Part shown: positions 32,909-42,024 of the stretch, piece by piece
How positions within the stretch are numbered: the stretch's first letter is position 1
How the letters are laid out: the number at the start of each line of letters is the position of its first letter
From: Candidatus Nanoarchaeia archaeon
GTDB lineage: Archaea > Nanobdellota > Nanobdellia > SCGC-AAA011-G17 > GW2011-AR17
Assembly: GCA_028706745.1 (NCBI GenBank)
Contig: JAQTVM010000003.1
Location: 24,411-88,410, forward strand
Length of the DNA: 64,000 nucleotides
Reading direction: 5' to 3'
Translations under genes and position numbers: made by a program
Notes under the pieces: generated by a model
What the model saw: the letters and a program-made list of their open reading frames with translations, nothing else
Told to the model about the DNA's origin: nothing
The model's database searches: none

Positions 32909-34042
32909 TTATTTCTTCTTCATTAAGTCCATAATCCTGTAATAGAATCCCATTGCCGCTGAAAACAGAAAGCTTCTTTTTAGTTGAATCGCATCATAAG
33001 GGCACATTTCTTGGCAGCAGTAGCAGGTTATGCATTTCTTTTTATCACATTCAGGATATCCCTCCATTTTCATTGCCTGCACAGGGCAGACATTGACACA
33101 GGTTTTGCAATTCCTGCACTTTTTTTTGTCAATTACAGGATATGCCTTTCCTTTTTTCAAAAAATAGCCTGAAAGCCAGGATGGCATTGCAGACGCGGCA
33201 GTTGACGGCTTTCTGAATTTGAAAGAAGGAAGCTCGCCGTGCTTTATTTCCTCTTTGTTTATGAGCCCTCTTTTTACTGCAAACCTATTTGTTAATACTT
33301 CGCCTTCAAAACCAACTATCTTTTCAGCAACTATATCTAAAGCAATTGCATTGTCTGAAGCAAGAATCAGATTGGGGCTTACCACATTGCCGTTTGAAGG
33401 TCCGTTGCCGTCCATTCCCTCAATGCCGTCCATTATGCTCAACTGCGGCTTTACATTCTGCCAGATGTCAAGCAGGAGGTTTGCAAACTTCTCCTTTGTG
33501 TTTGCCTCTGCGTGATATTCCTGCTTCCTGCCTCCCGGAATGCAGCCGAACAGGTTTTTCACGGCGCCTGTGAAAAGCATCAAGGCATGCGTTTTCATTT
33601 TTGGCAGGTTAATAATCAAATCAACATCAAAGAATATCTTTGGCAGGTACATTGTTTTTGCAAAAACAGCCTTTTCATTCTCGACCTTTATTATCTTCTC
33701 GTGCCCGAAGCTCACAAGCTTCGCGTTGTGCTTTTTTGCGGCTTCAGCTATCCCGCATTCCTCAAATGCCTCAAGCACCCCGCCTTCTTTTACAACGCCA
33801 CTGCTTTCTCCAATAAGTATTTCACACTTATGTTTTTCAAGAATTGTGCAGACAGCATCAATAATTGCAGGGTTAGTGGTTATTGCTTTTTCAGGTTTTG
33901 CGCCCATAAGCACATTCGGCTTAAGAAGCACCTTTGAACCCATTTTTATTTTAAATCCGATATCTTCGATTGCTTTTTCTACTGCTTTTCGCACTTCTTT
34001 TTCATCATAGGTTTTGCATTCAACAGCAGATACTTTATGCAT
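32909..34042 (-). CDS. DUF362 protein with two 4Fe-4S clusters
   Basis: 377 residues from the ATG at 34042. The N-terminal DUF362 domain shows VLLKPNVL, DLIINLPKMKTHALMLFTGAVKNLFGCIPG and SIMDGIEGMDGNGPSNG. The C-terminus has a bacterial-type ferredoxin pair, CRNCKTCVNVCP and CITCYCCQEMCP. Such proteins are thought to be redox or maturation factors; the reaction is not established. A TATA-like ATATTTAAG lies ~25 nt upstream, just inside the region with two hairpins. Confidence 0.88.
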   Translation of the reverse strand: MHKVSAVECKTYDEKEVRKAVEKAIEDIGFKIKMGSKVLLKPNVLMGAKPEKAITTNPAIIDAVCTILEKHKCEILIGESSGVVKEGGVLEAFEECGIAEAAKKHNAKLVSFGHEKIIKVENEKAVFAKTMYLPKIFFDVDLIINLPKMKTHALMLFTGAVKNLFGCIPGGRKQEYHAEANTKEKFANLLLDIWQNVKPQLSIMDGIEGMDGNGPSNGNVVSPNLILASDNAIALDIVAEKIVGFEGEVLTNRFAVKRGLINKEEIKHGELPSFKFRKPSTAASAMPSWLSGYFLKKGKAYPVIDKKKCRNCKTCVNVCPVQAMKMEGYPECDKKKCITCYCCQEMCPYDAIQLKRSFLFSAAMGFYYRIMDLMKKK

Positions 34043-34085
34043 AAACAAGAAGCCGTTATGCCTGCTTAAATATCTTATGCTTTAT

Positions 34086-34133
34086 ATGGATAACTGCGTA
34101 AGTTATAGCCCTATTTTGAACGCAGTTATCCAT
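34086..34133. repeat. Inverted repeat 1, 14-bp perfect arms
   Basis: Arms ATGGATAACTGCGT (34086-34099) and ACGCAGTTATCCAT (34120-34133) enclose a 20-nt loop. It lies between the end of the TctA-like gene and the DUF362 promoter. It shares the AACTGC core with the adjoining hairpin. Confidence 0.75.
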
Positions 34134-34134
34134 C

Positions 34135-34177
34135 AGAGAACTGCACCGATTTTGTGCTATATCTTGTGCAGTTCTCT
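34135..34177. repeat. Inverted repeat 2, 12-bp perfect arms
   Basis: Arms AGAGAACTGCAC (34135-34146) and GTGCAGTTCTCT (34166-34177) enclose a 19-nt loop. It is one nucleotide from inverted repeat 1. The distal arm overlaps the TAG stop of the TctA-like gene, so it may form the 3' end of that mRNA. Confidence 0.75.
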
Positions 34178-35366
34178 ATATCATAAAATAAATTAACACA
34201 GGCACTAAAAGGCAGCCCATCATATTGCTTTTTCTTATGCCTGAGATGTTCGCGGCAATTCCCAATGATGTTGATGCAAACAGGACAAGCAGTCCAAAAA
34301 TGCCGCTTAATGCAAGCACTCCGCAGATGATTATTGCAATAACCCCCATGCAAAGAATGCTGTAATTCACTTTTGCAACAATCCCTGCAAATGCCCTTGA
34401 AATAGGGGAAGCAATAAGCATGCTTATTCCTCCGACAAGAAGCGATATGCTCATCAGCAGGAAAAGCTCTATTCCGCCAAAGGATTCCATTATTTGGGAA
34501 ACAGCCACAACAGCGCCGTTCCTTGCCTTGCCTATTGCATACAGCGTGACAAGGCTTACGACAAAGTTTGCAGCGCCGATTCCTCCCATCAAAAAAAGAA
34601 AGCTCTTGCTGTCTGTTTTTGTGAACTGGGATGTAAGGATAGCTCCCTGCGATGGACCAAGCCCCGGCATGAATGCGCAAAGCCAGCCTGTCAATGATGC
34701 TGTTATTGTATGCATTATTGAATCCTTTTTCAGCTCTACAGAAGGAGGGCTTTGCTTGGGAATCTTTGTGCTTGTTTCAAGGCTGAGCAGGAGCATGCTT
34801 GTCCCGAACAATCCTGAAAGAAGGGGCATCAGCGGTTCTTTCAGCACGTGCATTTCAAGGGTAAAGTATCCCAGAATGCCTGACGCAAGAAATATTATTA
34901 CTGCCCATAATTTTTTTTCTTTTGCAAGAAGATATATTACAACTGCAAGTATCATCCATCCGATATAATCCTTTATCAGGGGATACACGAAAGTGAAGAG
35001 CCATATTGTAGGCATTATGGCTGCAACTGAGAACAGGAGCGCGAAAAAGCAGCCTGAAGCTGACAGCAGGATTGCTTCGCATCCTTTTCCTTCCAGCAGC
35101 AGCTTGTGCCCGGGCAATACTGACAATGCCGTGTCTGCCTCCGGCGCTCCAAGGAATATTGAAGGTATGCAGTCAAGAAATGACTGGCAGACGCCCATGG
35201 AGATTATTGCCGCCGCAATTGCAATCGGCGAAAAATAAGAAAGCAGCAAAGGAGATATTGCCAGCATCATTGCAGATATTGTGTTTGAGTGTATGCCGGG
35301 CATTAAAGCTGCCATTAATCCAAGCAGTACGCCTGCAAATGTTGCAATGAATATTTCCCCGAGCAT
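34176..35366 (-). CDS. TctA/DUF112-like polytopic permease
   Basis: 396 residues with about ten to eleven helices. The N-terminus GVLLGLMAALMPGIHSNTIS and the mid-protein FMPGLGPSQGAIL are the paired G-x-x-PGIG-like motifs of the tripartite tricarboxylate transporter TctA and archaeal DUF112 families. GAPEADTALSVLPG after the third helix is also typical. No substrate-binding (TctC) or small subunit (TctB) gene lies beside it, so function as a stand-alone permease is likely. Substrate unknown. A TATA-like TTGTTAAAAG lies 25-30 nt upstream. Confidence 0.75.
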   Translation of the reverse strand: MLGEIFIATFAGVLLGLMAALMPGIHSNTISAMMLAISPLLLSYFSPIAIAAAIISMGVCQSFLDCIPSIFLGAPEADTALSVLPGHKLLLEGKGCEAILLSASGCFFALLFSVAAIMPTIWLFTFVYPLIKDYIGWMILAVVIYLLAKEKKLWAVIIFLASGILGYFTLEMHVLKEPLMPLLSGLFGTSMLLLSLETSTKIPKQSPPSVELKKDSIMHTITASLTGWLCAFMPGLGPSQGAILTSQFTKTDSKSFLFLMGGIGAANFVVSLVTLYAIGKARNGAVVAVSQIMESFGGIELFLLMSISLLVGGISMLIASPISRAFAGIVAKVNYSILCMGVIAIIICGVLALSGIFGLLVLFASTSLGIAANISGIRKSNMMGCLLVPVLIYFMI

Positions 35367-35483
35367 AAAGCGTAAATGTATTATCTGCTTTTAACAATTG
35401 CTTTCAAAAAACACGTGTTTTTCCGTCGATGTTGGAAATCATCCGGCTTTTTTTATTTTGTTTTTATACTCTTCCAGCTTCAT

Positions 35484-35503
35484 TGAAAATTTTGCGGAAT
35501 TTT
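35484..35503 (+). promoter_or_regulatory. 20-nt promoter element shared with the HEPN gene
   Basis: TGAAAATTTTGCGGAATTTT occurs here and again identically at 46765-46784. The two lie 40 and 42 nt before the respective ATG codons, just upstream of weak TATA-like A/T stretches. Likely a regulator site or recent copy of a promoter module. Confidence 0.6.
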
Positions 35504-35543
35504 TCAGGAAAGCGTTAAAAAGGAGAAGGCAATAGTGTGCTGC

Positions 35544-36461
35544 ATGAGGAAAATTCATCTTGCAATCGCTGTAACTGCAGTAATTATGGCCTCCCTTATT
35601 GCGTATTTTGCATTATCCGGTTTTGCCGGAGAAGAACCATTCCGGGCTGACGCTTATTTCTGCCCTGCAGATGACTGCTTTGCGTTAATTGCAGGGTTAA
35701 TATCAAATTCAACAAAGGCGGACTGCGCTTTTTACACTTTAAGCTCATTTCAAATTGAGAATGCGCTGATGAAGGCAGAATCAAGAATGGTTTCTGACGA
35801 GAAATGCCCTGACGGAGTTGAATGCAGGGCAAAGCCTTCATACAGGAGGGGCTTGATGCACGACAAGTTCTGCATTCTTGATGATTCAATCGTGATTACA
35901 GGAAGCTTTAACCCGAATGAGAAAAGCAAAAGCTACAGGAATAATGTGGCAGTGCTGCGTTCTGAAAACATTGCAAAAGAATATTCAAAAGAGTTTGAGG
36001 AATTGTGGGGAGGGGATTTTGGCGGCGGCAGGAAAGGCAGTTCTGAATCCGTGTTTTTCTGCCCTGAAGATAATTGCCAAAATCATTTGCTTGAAGAGCT
36101 GGAAAAGGCGGAAGAAAGCATTTACTTTCTGGTTTACAGCTTTACAGACAATGAAATAGCTGATGAATTGCTGGGGAAAATGGGGAAAGGTGTTATCGTA
36201 AGGGGCTTTTTTGACAAGTCGCAGAACAGCAAGTGGAGCGTTTATCCCAAGCTTGAAGGCAAAGCAGATGTTAAAGTGTATGATAAGGGTGTATTGCACC
36301 ACAAGGTTTTCATAATAGACAATGAGACAGTAATCACAGGAAGCTATAATCCGACGCAGAACGGCAATGAGAACAATGACGAGAACATGCTGGTAATAAG
36401 GGAGGGGCATATTGCCTTGTCTTTTGCTGATGAATTCACAAGATTGTATTCAGAAGCCTAA
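35544..36461 (+). CDS. Phospholipase D-like nuclease/hydrolase, membrane-anchored
   Basis: 305 residues from the ATG at 35544; an upstream GTG at 35535 is also possible. One N-terminal signal anchor (HLAIAVTAVIMASLIAYFALS) places the enzyme outside the cytoplasm. Two complete HKD repeats are present: HDKFCILDDSIVITGSFNPN and HHKVFIIDNETVITGSYNPT. Each is preceded by a FCPxDxC motif (YFCPADDC, FFCPEDNC), so the two halves are an internal duplication with paired Cys. It resembles bacterial Nuc-type and mitochondrial PLD6-type enzymes. DNA or phospholipid substrate is possible. Confidence 0.85.
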   Translation: MRKIHLAIAVTAVIMASLIAYFALSGFAGEEPFRADAYFCPADDCFALIAGLISNSTKADCAFYTLSSFQIENALMKAESRMVSDEKCPDGVECRAKPSYRRGLMHDKFCILDDSIVITGSFNPNEKSKSYRNNVAVLRSENIAKEYSKEFEELWGGDFGGGRKGSSESVFFCPEDNCQNHLLEELEKAEESIYFLVYSFTDNEIADELLGKMGKGVIVRGFFDKSQNSKWSVYPKLEGKADVKVYDKGVLHHKVFIIDNETVITGSYNPTQNGNENNDENMLVIREGHIALSFADEFTRLYSEA

Positions 36462-36503
36462 TCAACCATAAGATATATAAACGCCCCTTTTGTCCATTTT
36501 TCC

Positions 36504-37406
36504 ATGGGCAAGAAATCATTTTTCAGGCAGCCGAATGTCTCAGAGATATTCGATGGGAAGAAAAGAATTGATGCAGAAAGGAAAGGGGATTTAGTTGCAT
36601 TAATAAACTCCTGCATGCCGAGCTTTGCGATTTACATTGACTTTCCAATACTGCCAAAGCATTACAACCGCGCAAAACACTTTTTGAAATACGGCAATGA
36701 GGCAATGGCAAGCAATCTGGTTTATATGCCTCCAAGGCAGGCAATTGCAGAGGCGCTGCATTATGCCAATCCTCCGTTTGCAAGCTTTGCAGTAAGGTCA
36801 AAAGTCGACAACACAACTGTGACAAGAACATTGCTGGATACGGCTATGCAGGGAATGAAGCTTTATGCTTATTCTGTCAATAATGCGCCGATAGATGTTA
36901 AAGGACCATACAGGAAGCCGGCAGACATTGCAGAAAAAGGGGCTGACTTTGTTGTTTCAGTGCCTTCTGAGGAAATGAAGGGGGACAGGCATACTGTCAG
37001 GTTTTCAAATGTTCCATTGTATGACAATTACCAGAAGAAAAGAATGTGGACAGATATTGGCGCAATATGCGACTGCGACTTTTCAAGATGGTGGATAACA
37101 AGCAGGTATGCAAAAGAGAAGCTATTCTGCCAGCACGCTGTTGCGGCTTATTTTGCAATTGCTTTTAAGGCATTTAAGGAAGGTTATGCTACTCCTTCGC
37201 AGTCTGTTCCATTCCCAATGTTCTCAGAGGAAGCTGCTGAGTTTTGGAACAAGATGAGAAAGCATGTTGTTGCAAACAAGGGAAAGCATAAAATGCCGTT
37301 AAACTCCGCAGAGCGCTCCTTGCTGCTAGGCGAATACATAAAAATCCACGGCGTAAAGGAAGCCCTGTATCACGGCGGAAAGAAGGCAGCAGACTTTAGT
37401 TGGTAG
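36504..37406 (+). CDS. SWIM zinc-finger domain protein
   Basis: 300 residues, cytoplasmic. A SWIM-type CxC...CxH finger is visible: C189-D-C191 and C209-Q-H211 with the usual intervening hydrophobic and aromatic residues. SWIM fingers bind nucleic acids or proteins, for example in Sws1/Shu2-type recombination factors and SWI/SNF-related proteins. The flanking regions are not recognised. TATA box AGATATATAA at 36471-36480 implies a leaderless mRNA. The stop codon TAG is embedded in a heptamer-repeat tract. Confidence 0.7.
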   Translation: MGKKSFFRQPNVSEIFDGKKRIDAERKGDLVALINSCMPSFAIYIDFPILPKHYNRAKHFLKYGNEAMASNLVYMPPRQAIAEALHYANPPFASFAVRSKVDNTTVTRTLLDTAMQGMKLYAYSVNNAPIDVKGPYRKPADIAEKGADFVVSVPSEEMKGDRHTVRFSNVPLYDNYQKKRMWTDIGAICDCDFSRWWITSRYAKEKLFCQHAVAAYFAIAFKAFKEGYATPSQSVPFPMFSEEAAEFWNKMRKHVVANKGKHKMPLNSAERSLLLGEYIKIHGVKEALYHGGKKAADFSW

Positions 37407-37440
37407 GCAGTAGCTTGTGGCAGGCAGCAAGTGGCATTGG
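37397..37440 (+). repeat. Degenerate heptamer repeat overlapping the SWIM gene 3' end
   Basis: Units TAGTTGG, TAGGCAG, TAGCTTG, TGGCAGG, CAGCAAG, TGGCATT. The second unit's TAG is the stop codon of the SWIM gene, so the repeat begins inside its last codons. Confidence 0.75.
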
Positions 37441-37494
37441 GGGCAGCATTTGTTTTTAGCAATTCTTATAAATCATTAAGCTCATTATATCTGC

Positions 37495-37821
37495 ATGGAA
37501 ACGCTGAAGATAATCCTTATTGCGGCTTTTGCAGTATTTCTCTATTTGCTGCTGAAGACAAGATTATGGAGAAGGATTCCTGTTGTCTCAACAGTGTTCT
37601 CTGTTGCATTGCTTATAGCGGGCATTGCCCTTGCATTGTTTTTCGGCTCAATACTGCTGTTTGCAATACTGGGAGTAGTAGGCATACTGATAATACTATT
37701 TATTGTTTTTTGGATTTTCGGCAGGGCGAAGTTTTTCCGCATTTCAAAAGGCAGTTTCAGAATAAATGCAAAAGAACCTGTCAAGAAATCCCAAAAGCCG
37801 AAAGTAAAAGTAATAAAATAA
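37495..37821 (+). CDS. Small two-to-three-span membrane protein
   Basis: 108 residues with three hydrophobic stretches (~5-22, ~30-50, ~52-75) and a basic, Lys-rich cytoplasmic tail (KEPVKKSQKPKVKVIK). A TATA box TTCTTATAAA is about 27 nt upstream (leaderless). Its end lies 9 nt from the end of the convergent L15e gene. No family was recognised. Confidence 0.6.
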   Translation: METLKIILIAAFAVFLYLLLKTRLWRRIPVVSTVFSVALLIAGIALALFFGSILLFAILGVVGILIILFIVFWIFGRAKFFRISKGSFRINAKEPVKKSQKPKVKVIK

Positions 37822-37830
37822 AAAAGAGGT

Positions 37831-38427
37831 TTAGCCCCTTCTCTTGCCGTACCTTCTAATCATCTTTGCCTTGTTTGCTGATGTTGAAGGCCTCATCTTC
37901 TCAGCGCCCTTTCCTTTATTCCTGAGCCCTCTTGACTTTCTGGAAGCAGAAGTTAATCCCCTGTAAACCCTTCCTCTCTTGCTGCAAATCCAGCTTATTC
38001 TCTTGTCTGCCTTTATTTCAGGCGCGCAAGGGTCAACCATTATAATCTCATACCAGAAATTCTTTCCGTCATCGCCGACATAATAAGAATCAAGCACTTC
38101 CAGGTTTGTGTAGGCATCCTGGCATCTCTGCTCTGCAACTGCCCTGTAATTCTTTTCAACAATCTTCATCATTCTTGAATTATGGCTCTTCCTGCCGCTG
38201 GAAATCCATTCTCTTTTTCTTCCGCCTCTTGCCAGTCTGACTCTTGCAACAACAAATCCCTTCTTTGCCCTATATCCCAATCTGTGAGCCTTGTCAGGCC
38301 TTAGCGGAGAATCAACTTTCAAAATTGCAGGCTCCTGTCTCCACTTGACAAGTCTTGTTTTCCATGCAACGCCGATATTCTCTTTCGGCTTCTCCCATAT
38401 CTGTGCGAGGTATTTTGCTAATCCCAT
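37831..38427 (-). CDS. rpl15e: Large-subunit ribosomal protein L15e
   Basis: 198 residues, a protein present in archaea and eukaryotes but not bacteria. It has the characteristic start MGLAKYLAQIWEKPKE, the basic GYRAKKGFVVARVRLARGGRKR block and a basic C-terminus RGLRNKGKGAEKMRPS that threads into the rRNA. Length is normal. It has a TATA box GTTTATAAAC ~23-30 nt upstream. Monocistronic. Confidence 0.96.
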   Translation of the reverse strand: MGLAKYLAQIWEKPKENIGVAWKTRLVKWRQEPAILKVDSPLRPDKAHRLGYRAKKGFVVARVRLARGGRKREWISSGRKSHNSRMMKIVEKNYRAVAEQRCQDAYTNLEVLDSYYVGDDGKNFWYEIIMVDPCAPEIKADKRISWICSKRGRVYRGLTSASRKSRGLRNKGKGAEKMRPSTSANKAKMIRRYGKRRG

Positions 38428-38507
38428 ATCCCATCTGTGAAAATGGGGTGGTTTATAAACGTTTCGGCATATTCACTAGAAAAACCAAAATAAAAAAAGA
38501 AAGAGGC

Positions 38508-41225
38508 TTATGCAGGCACACAGCAGATATTTGTTTGCATTACAGCTCCGCCAACTATGGCTGTTTTTCCTTCACACTCGGCGCTTTGCTCTTCAGTTCC
38601 TGCTCTTTCTCCAACGCCGCATCTTGCCCTGCATTGCCCGTTTGCTGATGTGCATGCTTCTTCTGTTTCAATAGTCTCAGGATAAAAATCAGAGGAAGTG
38701 CCCTGCAAAACTCCGCTCGGGCAGCACTGGTACCATGAGGCTTTGTTTGATTTGCATTTTCCCGGGACAAAAGAGACGAAATTGTTTAATTCTTCATTAA
38801 AGCATACTGTGCTTCTCATATCCGCGCATTTGCCGCCTGTTCTAGTGCATGCACTGTCATCGCCTCTTGATGTTGTGCGCCCTGTGCTTGCTTCTGACTT
38901 GCAGCACTTCAGCCCTTCTGCGCAGTGCGTGACTCTTTCAACATCTATTCTCCCGTAGTCAGCATTTGAAACCTCGCTTCCGCACCTTGCAGAGCATTTC
39001 GCTCCGTTCGGCAGGAATGCCCTTCCTGCTTCAGGTAATACGCAGTATTCTCCTGCCTGTGCCTGCCTTACTTCGCAGCAAAATCCGTTTTCAATGCATT
39101 CTTTTACTCCTTCCCCCGGATTATAGAGGTTTATGCACTGGGATTCCATATTAGGCGGAACGCATTTTACAACTGCGCCCGGTTTTTCCATGCACTGCTC
39201 GCCTTGTATTGCAGGAGCTGACAATGGAACAACACAGCCTTCAGGCGCAAGCCTTATGTTAACAACGCTGTTTCCCGCCCTGTATGACGTAATTGTATTC
39301 GGCGCCAGAAGAACAGTGCCTGCAGGAACCGGTGTTTCCATTATATCCTGCGCATTATATTCAAGCGCATCAGGATTGTTGTTTGCAAGCCTTATTGCAA
39401 TCTGCCTTGCAGCATCCCTCTGTCTTCCTGTGAAAGGCGAAGGCGGGTCGCTTCTCCAGCAGTATCTGTATGCATATTCCCCCAATGTTTGCGCTTCTCC
39501 GACAATGACTGAAGGCGTGGTTGTTACTGCCGCTGCATTTTCAACTGTTATGCTTGAAGGCGTTACAGTATAAAGATGCGTGCTTGGGCTGCTGACTTCA
39601 ATTCTTTCTTCTGCAACAGCTCCCAAAAGTGCAATATTATCCCTTGTTGCGCCTCTTGTCTTTGATTCTCTTATTGCTGTGGATGTTTCTTCATTTCTCT
39701 CAAGCCCTTCAGGATAAATCAGGTTAATCTGGTGCAGGCCTTCGCCAAGCACGCCTTTGTAATCAGCTTTCTTAAGGATATAGCTGAACAGCTGCGCACC
39801 CCTTATCCTGGACACCACTGTATTTTCAGGCAATGTGATTGTGCTTGCTCCCAATGCAGTCGTGTCCTTGTAAGTAACAATCAATGGCTCATTTCCATTG
39901 TTTAAAACCAAATCATATCTTAATGGATTCTCGCTTTGCGGGTGGGTTCTTATCTTTAATTTCCCTGTTACAAAGCTGTACGCTTTCTGTTCTTCTGAAA
40001 TAATTTCATTGATTGACTTGAACATATATCCCTGCGTATTGTCAATGTCAAATGCTCCGGGCTCAATCCTTACTTTAATTCTTGTTTTTCCGTTTACCCC
40101 TGTGCATTCTGCATCATTTCCATCCTTGCCGCAGGATAACAATGCATTATGAATGTCTGCCTGGTTGCAATACATGTTTTTCACATCGCCGCCGACTGCT
40201 TCATACACAATGTCTCCGCATACGTAAGCAAACAGCTTTTTGTCTTCAATATCGTCTTCTTCAAACAGTTCTGTATTTATGAAATATTCAGTAATCTCGC
40301 ATCTTCCTTCATTTGCTTTTAATTCAAATGCGCTTCCTGCGTAATAATTCACAAACTTCTTGTTGCAAATCTGCAGTTCGCTCCTGTCCTTGCTGCTGTC
40401 CAAAAACTTGCTGTCCAGTTCATCAAGCCAGTCTTCTGCATCCTCATCCTCTGCTGTTGAGTCATCCTCATTGTCTGTGAATCTCCCTATATTCAATACA
40501 GGCTGTTCAAGCGAATATTCCTTTTCTCCAAAAAGCCCCTTGAATGTTATTGTATCTCCTTTCTTCAAGGGTATTGAGAATTCTCCAATAAGCTGGTTTG
40601 GCGCTCTTTTGTCCAGGCCTCTTATCTTTAAAATTTGCCCTTTTTCTTCCTCAGTAACCCTTATGCTTTCAGCATGTTCCTGCTCTGCATTTGAAAGTGT
40701 TCCTGCCAATGGTGTTTCTGTTCCGACAGGCAGGTTATTGATATACACTTTCGCATTCTGCAAAATTATCTTTTTTGGATTTTCAACTGTGTAAATATTC
40801 ATGCCTTCTGTATCAACAATATCCCCTGAAACATCCTCCATTCTTACATTCTGTCCGCTTGAAGCCATTACAGGCTTGTCTTTATTGTAGGCGTCCTTTG
40901 TTGCAATAATAAAAGGATATTCGCTTTCAGGATTAAGCTCTCCTTTGTATTTTAATCCGGTATATATTACACAAGGAGTGTCGCCTTTGCATGTTACCCT
41001 TGGCATATATGATGCAAGAGTTGAGCTTGCCAATCCCGGCTCTGTCTCAGATGTCAATGGCTGGCAGTTCACGCAAATCATTGCATTATTGCCAAATGAC
41101 AGCACCTGCACAGAGGTTGCTCTAGCATCTTCAACAGGAGGAGCTCCTGTGCCGGCATTGATTGCGGCAGATACAAAAGGTAGCAGTACTAAAAGCGCCA
41201 GTGTTATTGCTGTTGTGTGTTTCAT
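38508..41225 (-). CDS. Large secreted Cys-rich protein
   Basis: 905 residues with a signal peptide (MKHTTAITLALLVLLPFVSA). The first ~480 residues are beta-rich with scattered Cys, including an acidic DDSTAEDEDAEDWLDELD stretch. The C-terminal ~250 residues contain repeated Cys-rich modules (AGEYCVLPEAGRAFLPNG, CSARCGSEV, then CKSEAST, then CRARCGVGERAGTEE), suggesting disulfide-knotted domains. No membrane anchor at the C-terminus. It follows a pilin-like gene by 9 nt with a GGAGGCAAAA ribosome-binding site. A surface or filament-tip role is inferred. Confidence 0.65.
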   Translation of the reverse strand: MKHTTAITLALLVLLPFVSAAINAGTGAPPVEDARATSVQVLSFGNNAMICVNCQPLTSETEPGLASSTLASYMPRVTCKGDTPCVIYTGLKYKGELNPESEYPFIIATKDAYNKDKPVMASSGQNVRMEDVSGDIVDTEGMNIYTVENPKKIILQNAKVYINNLPVGTETPLAGTLSNAEQEHAESIRVTEEEKGQILKIRGLDKRAPNQLIGEFSIPLKKGDTITFKGLFGEKEYSLEQPVLNIGRFTDNEDDSTAEDEDAEDWLDELDSKFLDSSKDRSELQICNKKFVNYYAGSAFELKANEGRCEITEYFINTELFEEDDIEDKKLFAYVCGDIVYEAVGGDVKNMYCNQADIHNALLSCGKDGNDAECTGVNGKTRIKVRIEPGAFDIDNTQGYMFKSINEIISEEQKAYSFVTGKLKIRTHPQSENPLRYDLVLNNGNEPLIVTYKDTTALGASTITLPENTVVSRIRGAQLFSYILKKADYKGVLGEGLHQINLIYPEGLERNEETSTAIRESKTRGATRDNIALLGAVAEERIEVSSPSTHLYTVTPSSITVENAAAVTTTPSVIVGEAQTLGEYAYRYCWRSDPPSPFTGRQRDAARQIAIRLANNNPDALEYNAQDIMETPVPAGTVLLAPNTITSYRAGNSVVNIRLAPEGCVVPLSAPAIQGEQCMEKPGAVVKCVPPNMESQCINLYNPGEGVKECIENGFCCEVRQAQAGEYCVLPEAGRAFLPNGAKCSARCGSEVSNADYGRIDVERVTHCAEGLKCCKSEASTGRTTSRGDDSACTRTGGKCADMRSTVCFNEELNNFVSFVPGKCKSNKASWYQCCPSGVLQGTSSDFYPETIETEEACTSANGQCRARCGVGERAGTEEQSAECEGKTAIVGGAVMQTNICCVPA

Positions 41226-41234
41226 TTTTGCCTC

Positions 41235-41996
41235 CTATGCCTTTGTTGCGAATACCATTGCAAAGTTCATGTTTCCAAGTTCGCTTCTTAAAATGACTGA
41301 CTTGTCCGGTATCCTGTATATCACATTCTTCTCGTCAAACGGGATTACATCCACTTCCTCGCCAAGAGTCAGCAGGTAGTCAACATTGATGTTTTCAGGG
41401 CTTTCTGCAGTCTTGTCTGCAATCTTGTCTGCCGCATTGTATAACTCAAGGAGTCTTACGCTGGATTCAGCTGCAAACGGCTCTGAAAATGTGAAAGTGC
41501 TGTCTCCTGCCTTCAATGCAATCCTGAACTCAACTTCGGCATACACCTTCTTGCTGCTAATGTCCACTTTTGCTTTCGGCGCAGGAAGAGTTATTTTAAA
41601 CTTGTCATTTTCAGTATCAACGCAGTCATATGCGTAGGTTTCAATATATGATTCAATATTGTTCTGCACTTCTTCAATTAATGGAAGTGTTTTTTTCTTG
41701 TTCTCCATTGCATAGTTTACAAAGTCAGTTCCTGTGAAAAGCGCATTCTGCCTTGGCTCTGTGTATCCCCCAAACATGCCTGCCTGCACAATAGCATCCT
41801 CAAGCGTGTATTGTATGCATTCAGAAACTTCTTTTCTAACTTCTGCGACATCTGCGGGAAGCTTTGATGCGATTTCAGCCTCTGTTTCAGCCGCCGACAT
41901 CTGCGATGAAGAAACAAAATAATAGCCAATGACTACTAGGGTGATTATTGCAATACCCAGCGCGACAAATATTGTAATTTGGCCTTTGGGGTTCAT
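41235..41996 (-). CDS. Pilin-like protein with KGQ-type N-terminus
   Basis: 253 residues starting MNPKGQITIFVALGIAIITL, a short basic leader with KGQ before a hydrophobic helix. This recalls archaeal class III (prepilin) signals, though the usual acidic residue after the cleavage site is absent. The rest is an extracytoplasmic alpha/beta domain. It is co-transcribed with the 905-residue secreted protein. TATA box at 42016-42024 leaves a ~10-20 nt leader. Could be a filament subunit or an anchored partner of the large protein. Confidence 0.65.
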   Translation of the reverse strand: MNPKGQITIFVALGIAIITLVVIGYYFVSSSQMSAAETEAEIASKLPADVAEVRKEVSECIQYTLEDAIVQAGMFGGYTEPRQNALFTGTDFVNYAMENKKKTLPLIEEVQNNIESYIETYAYDCVDTENDKFKITLPAPKAKVDISSKKVYAEVEFRIALKAGDSTFTFSEPFAAESSVRLLELYNAADKIADKTAESPENINVDYLLTLGEEVDVIPFDEKNVIYRIPDKSVILRSELGNMNFAMVFATKA

Positions 41997-42015
41997 AGCT
42001 ATATTAAGATATTGC

Positions 42016-42024
42016 CGCCTATAT
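42016..42024 (-). promoter_or_regulatory. TATA box of the pilin-like/Cys-rich pair
   Basis: CTTTATATA on the minus strand, about 24 nt upstream of the expected transcription start near 41998. Confidence 0.55.

Noticed and set aside
34126..34680. Cys/His-rich minus-strand frame that looks like a zinc protein
   Set aside because: It is an out-of-frame shadow of the TctA-like permease, whose hydrophobic codons generate the apparent Cys/His content.
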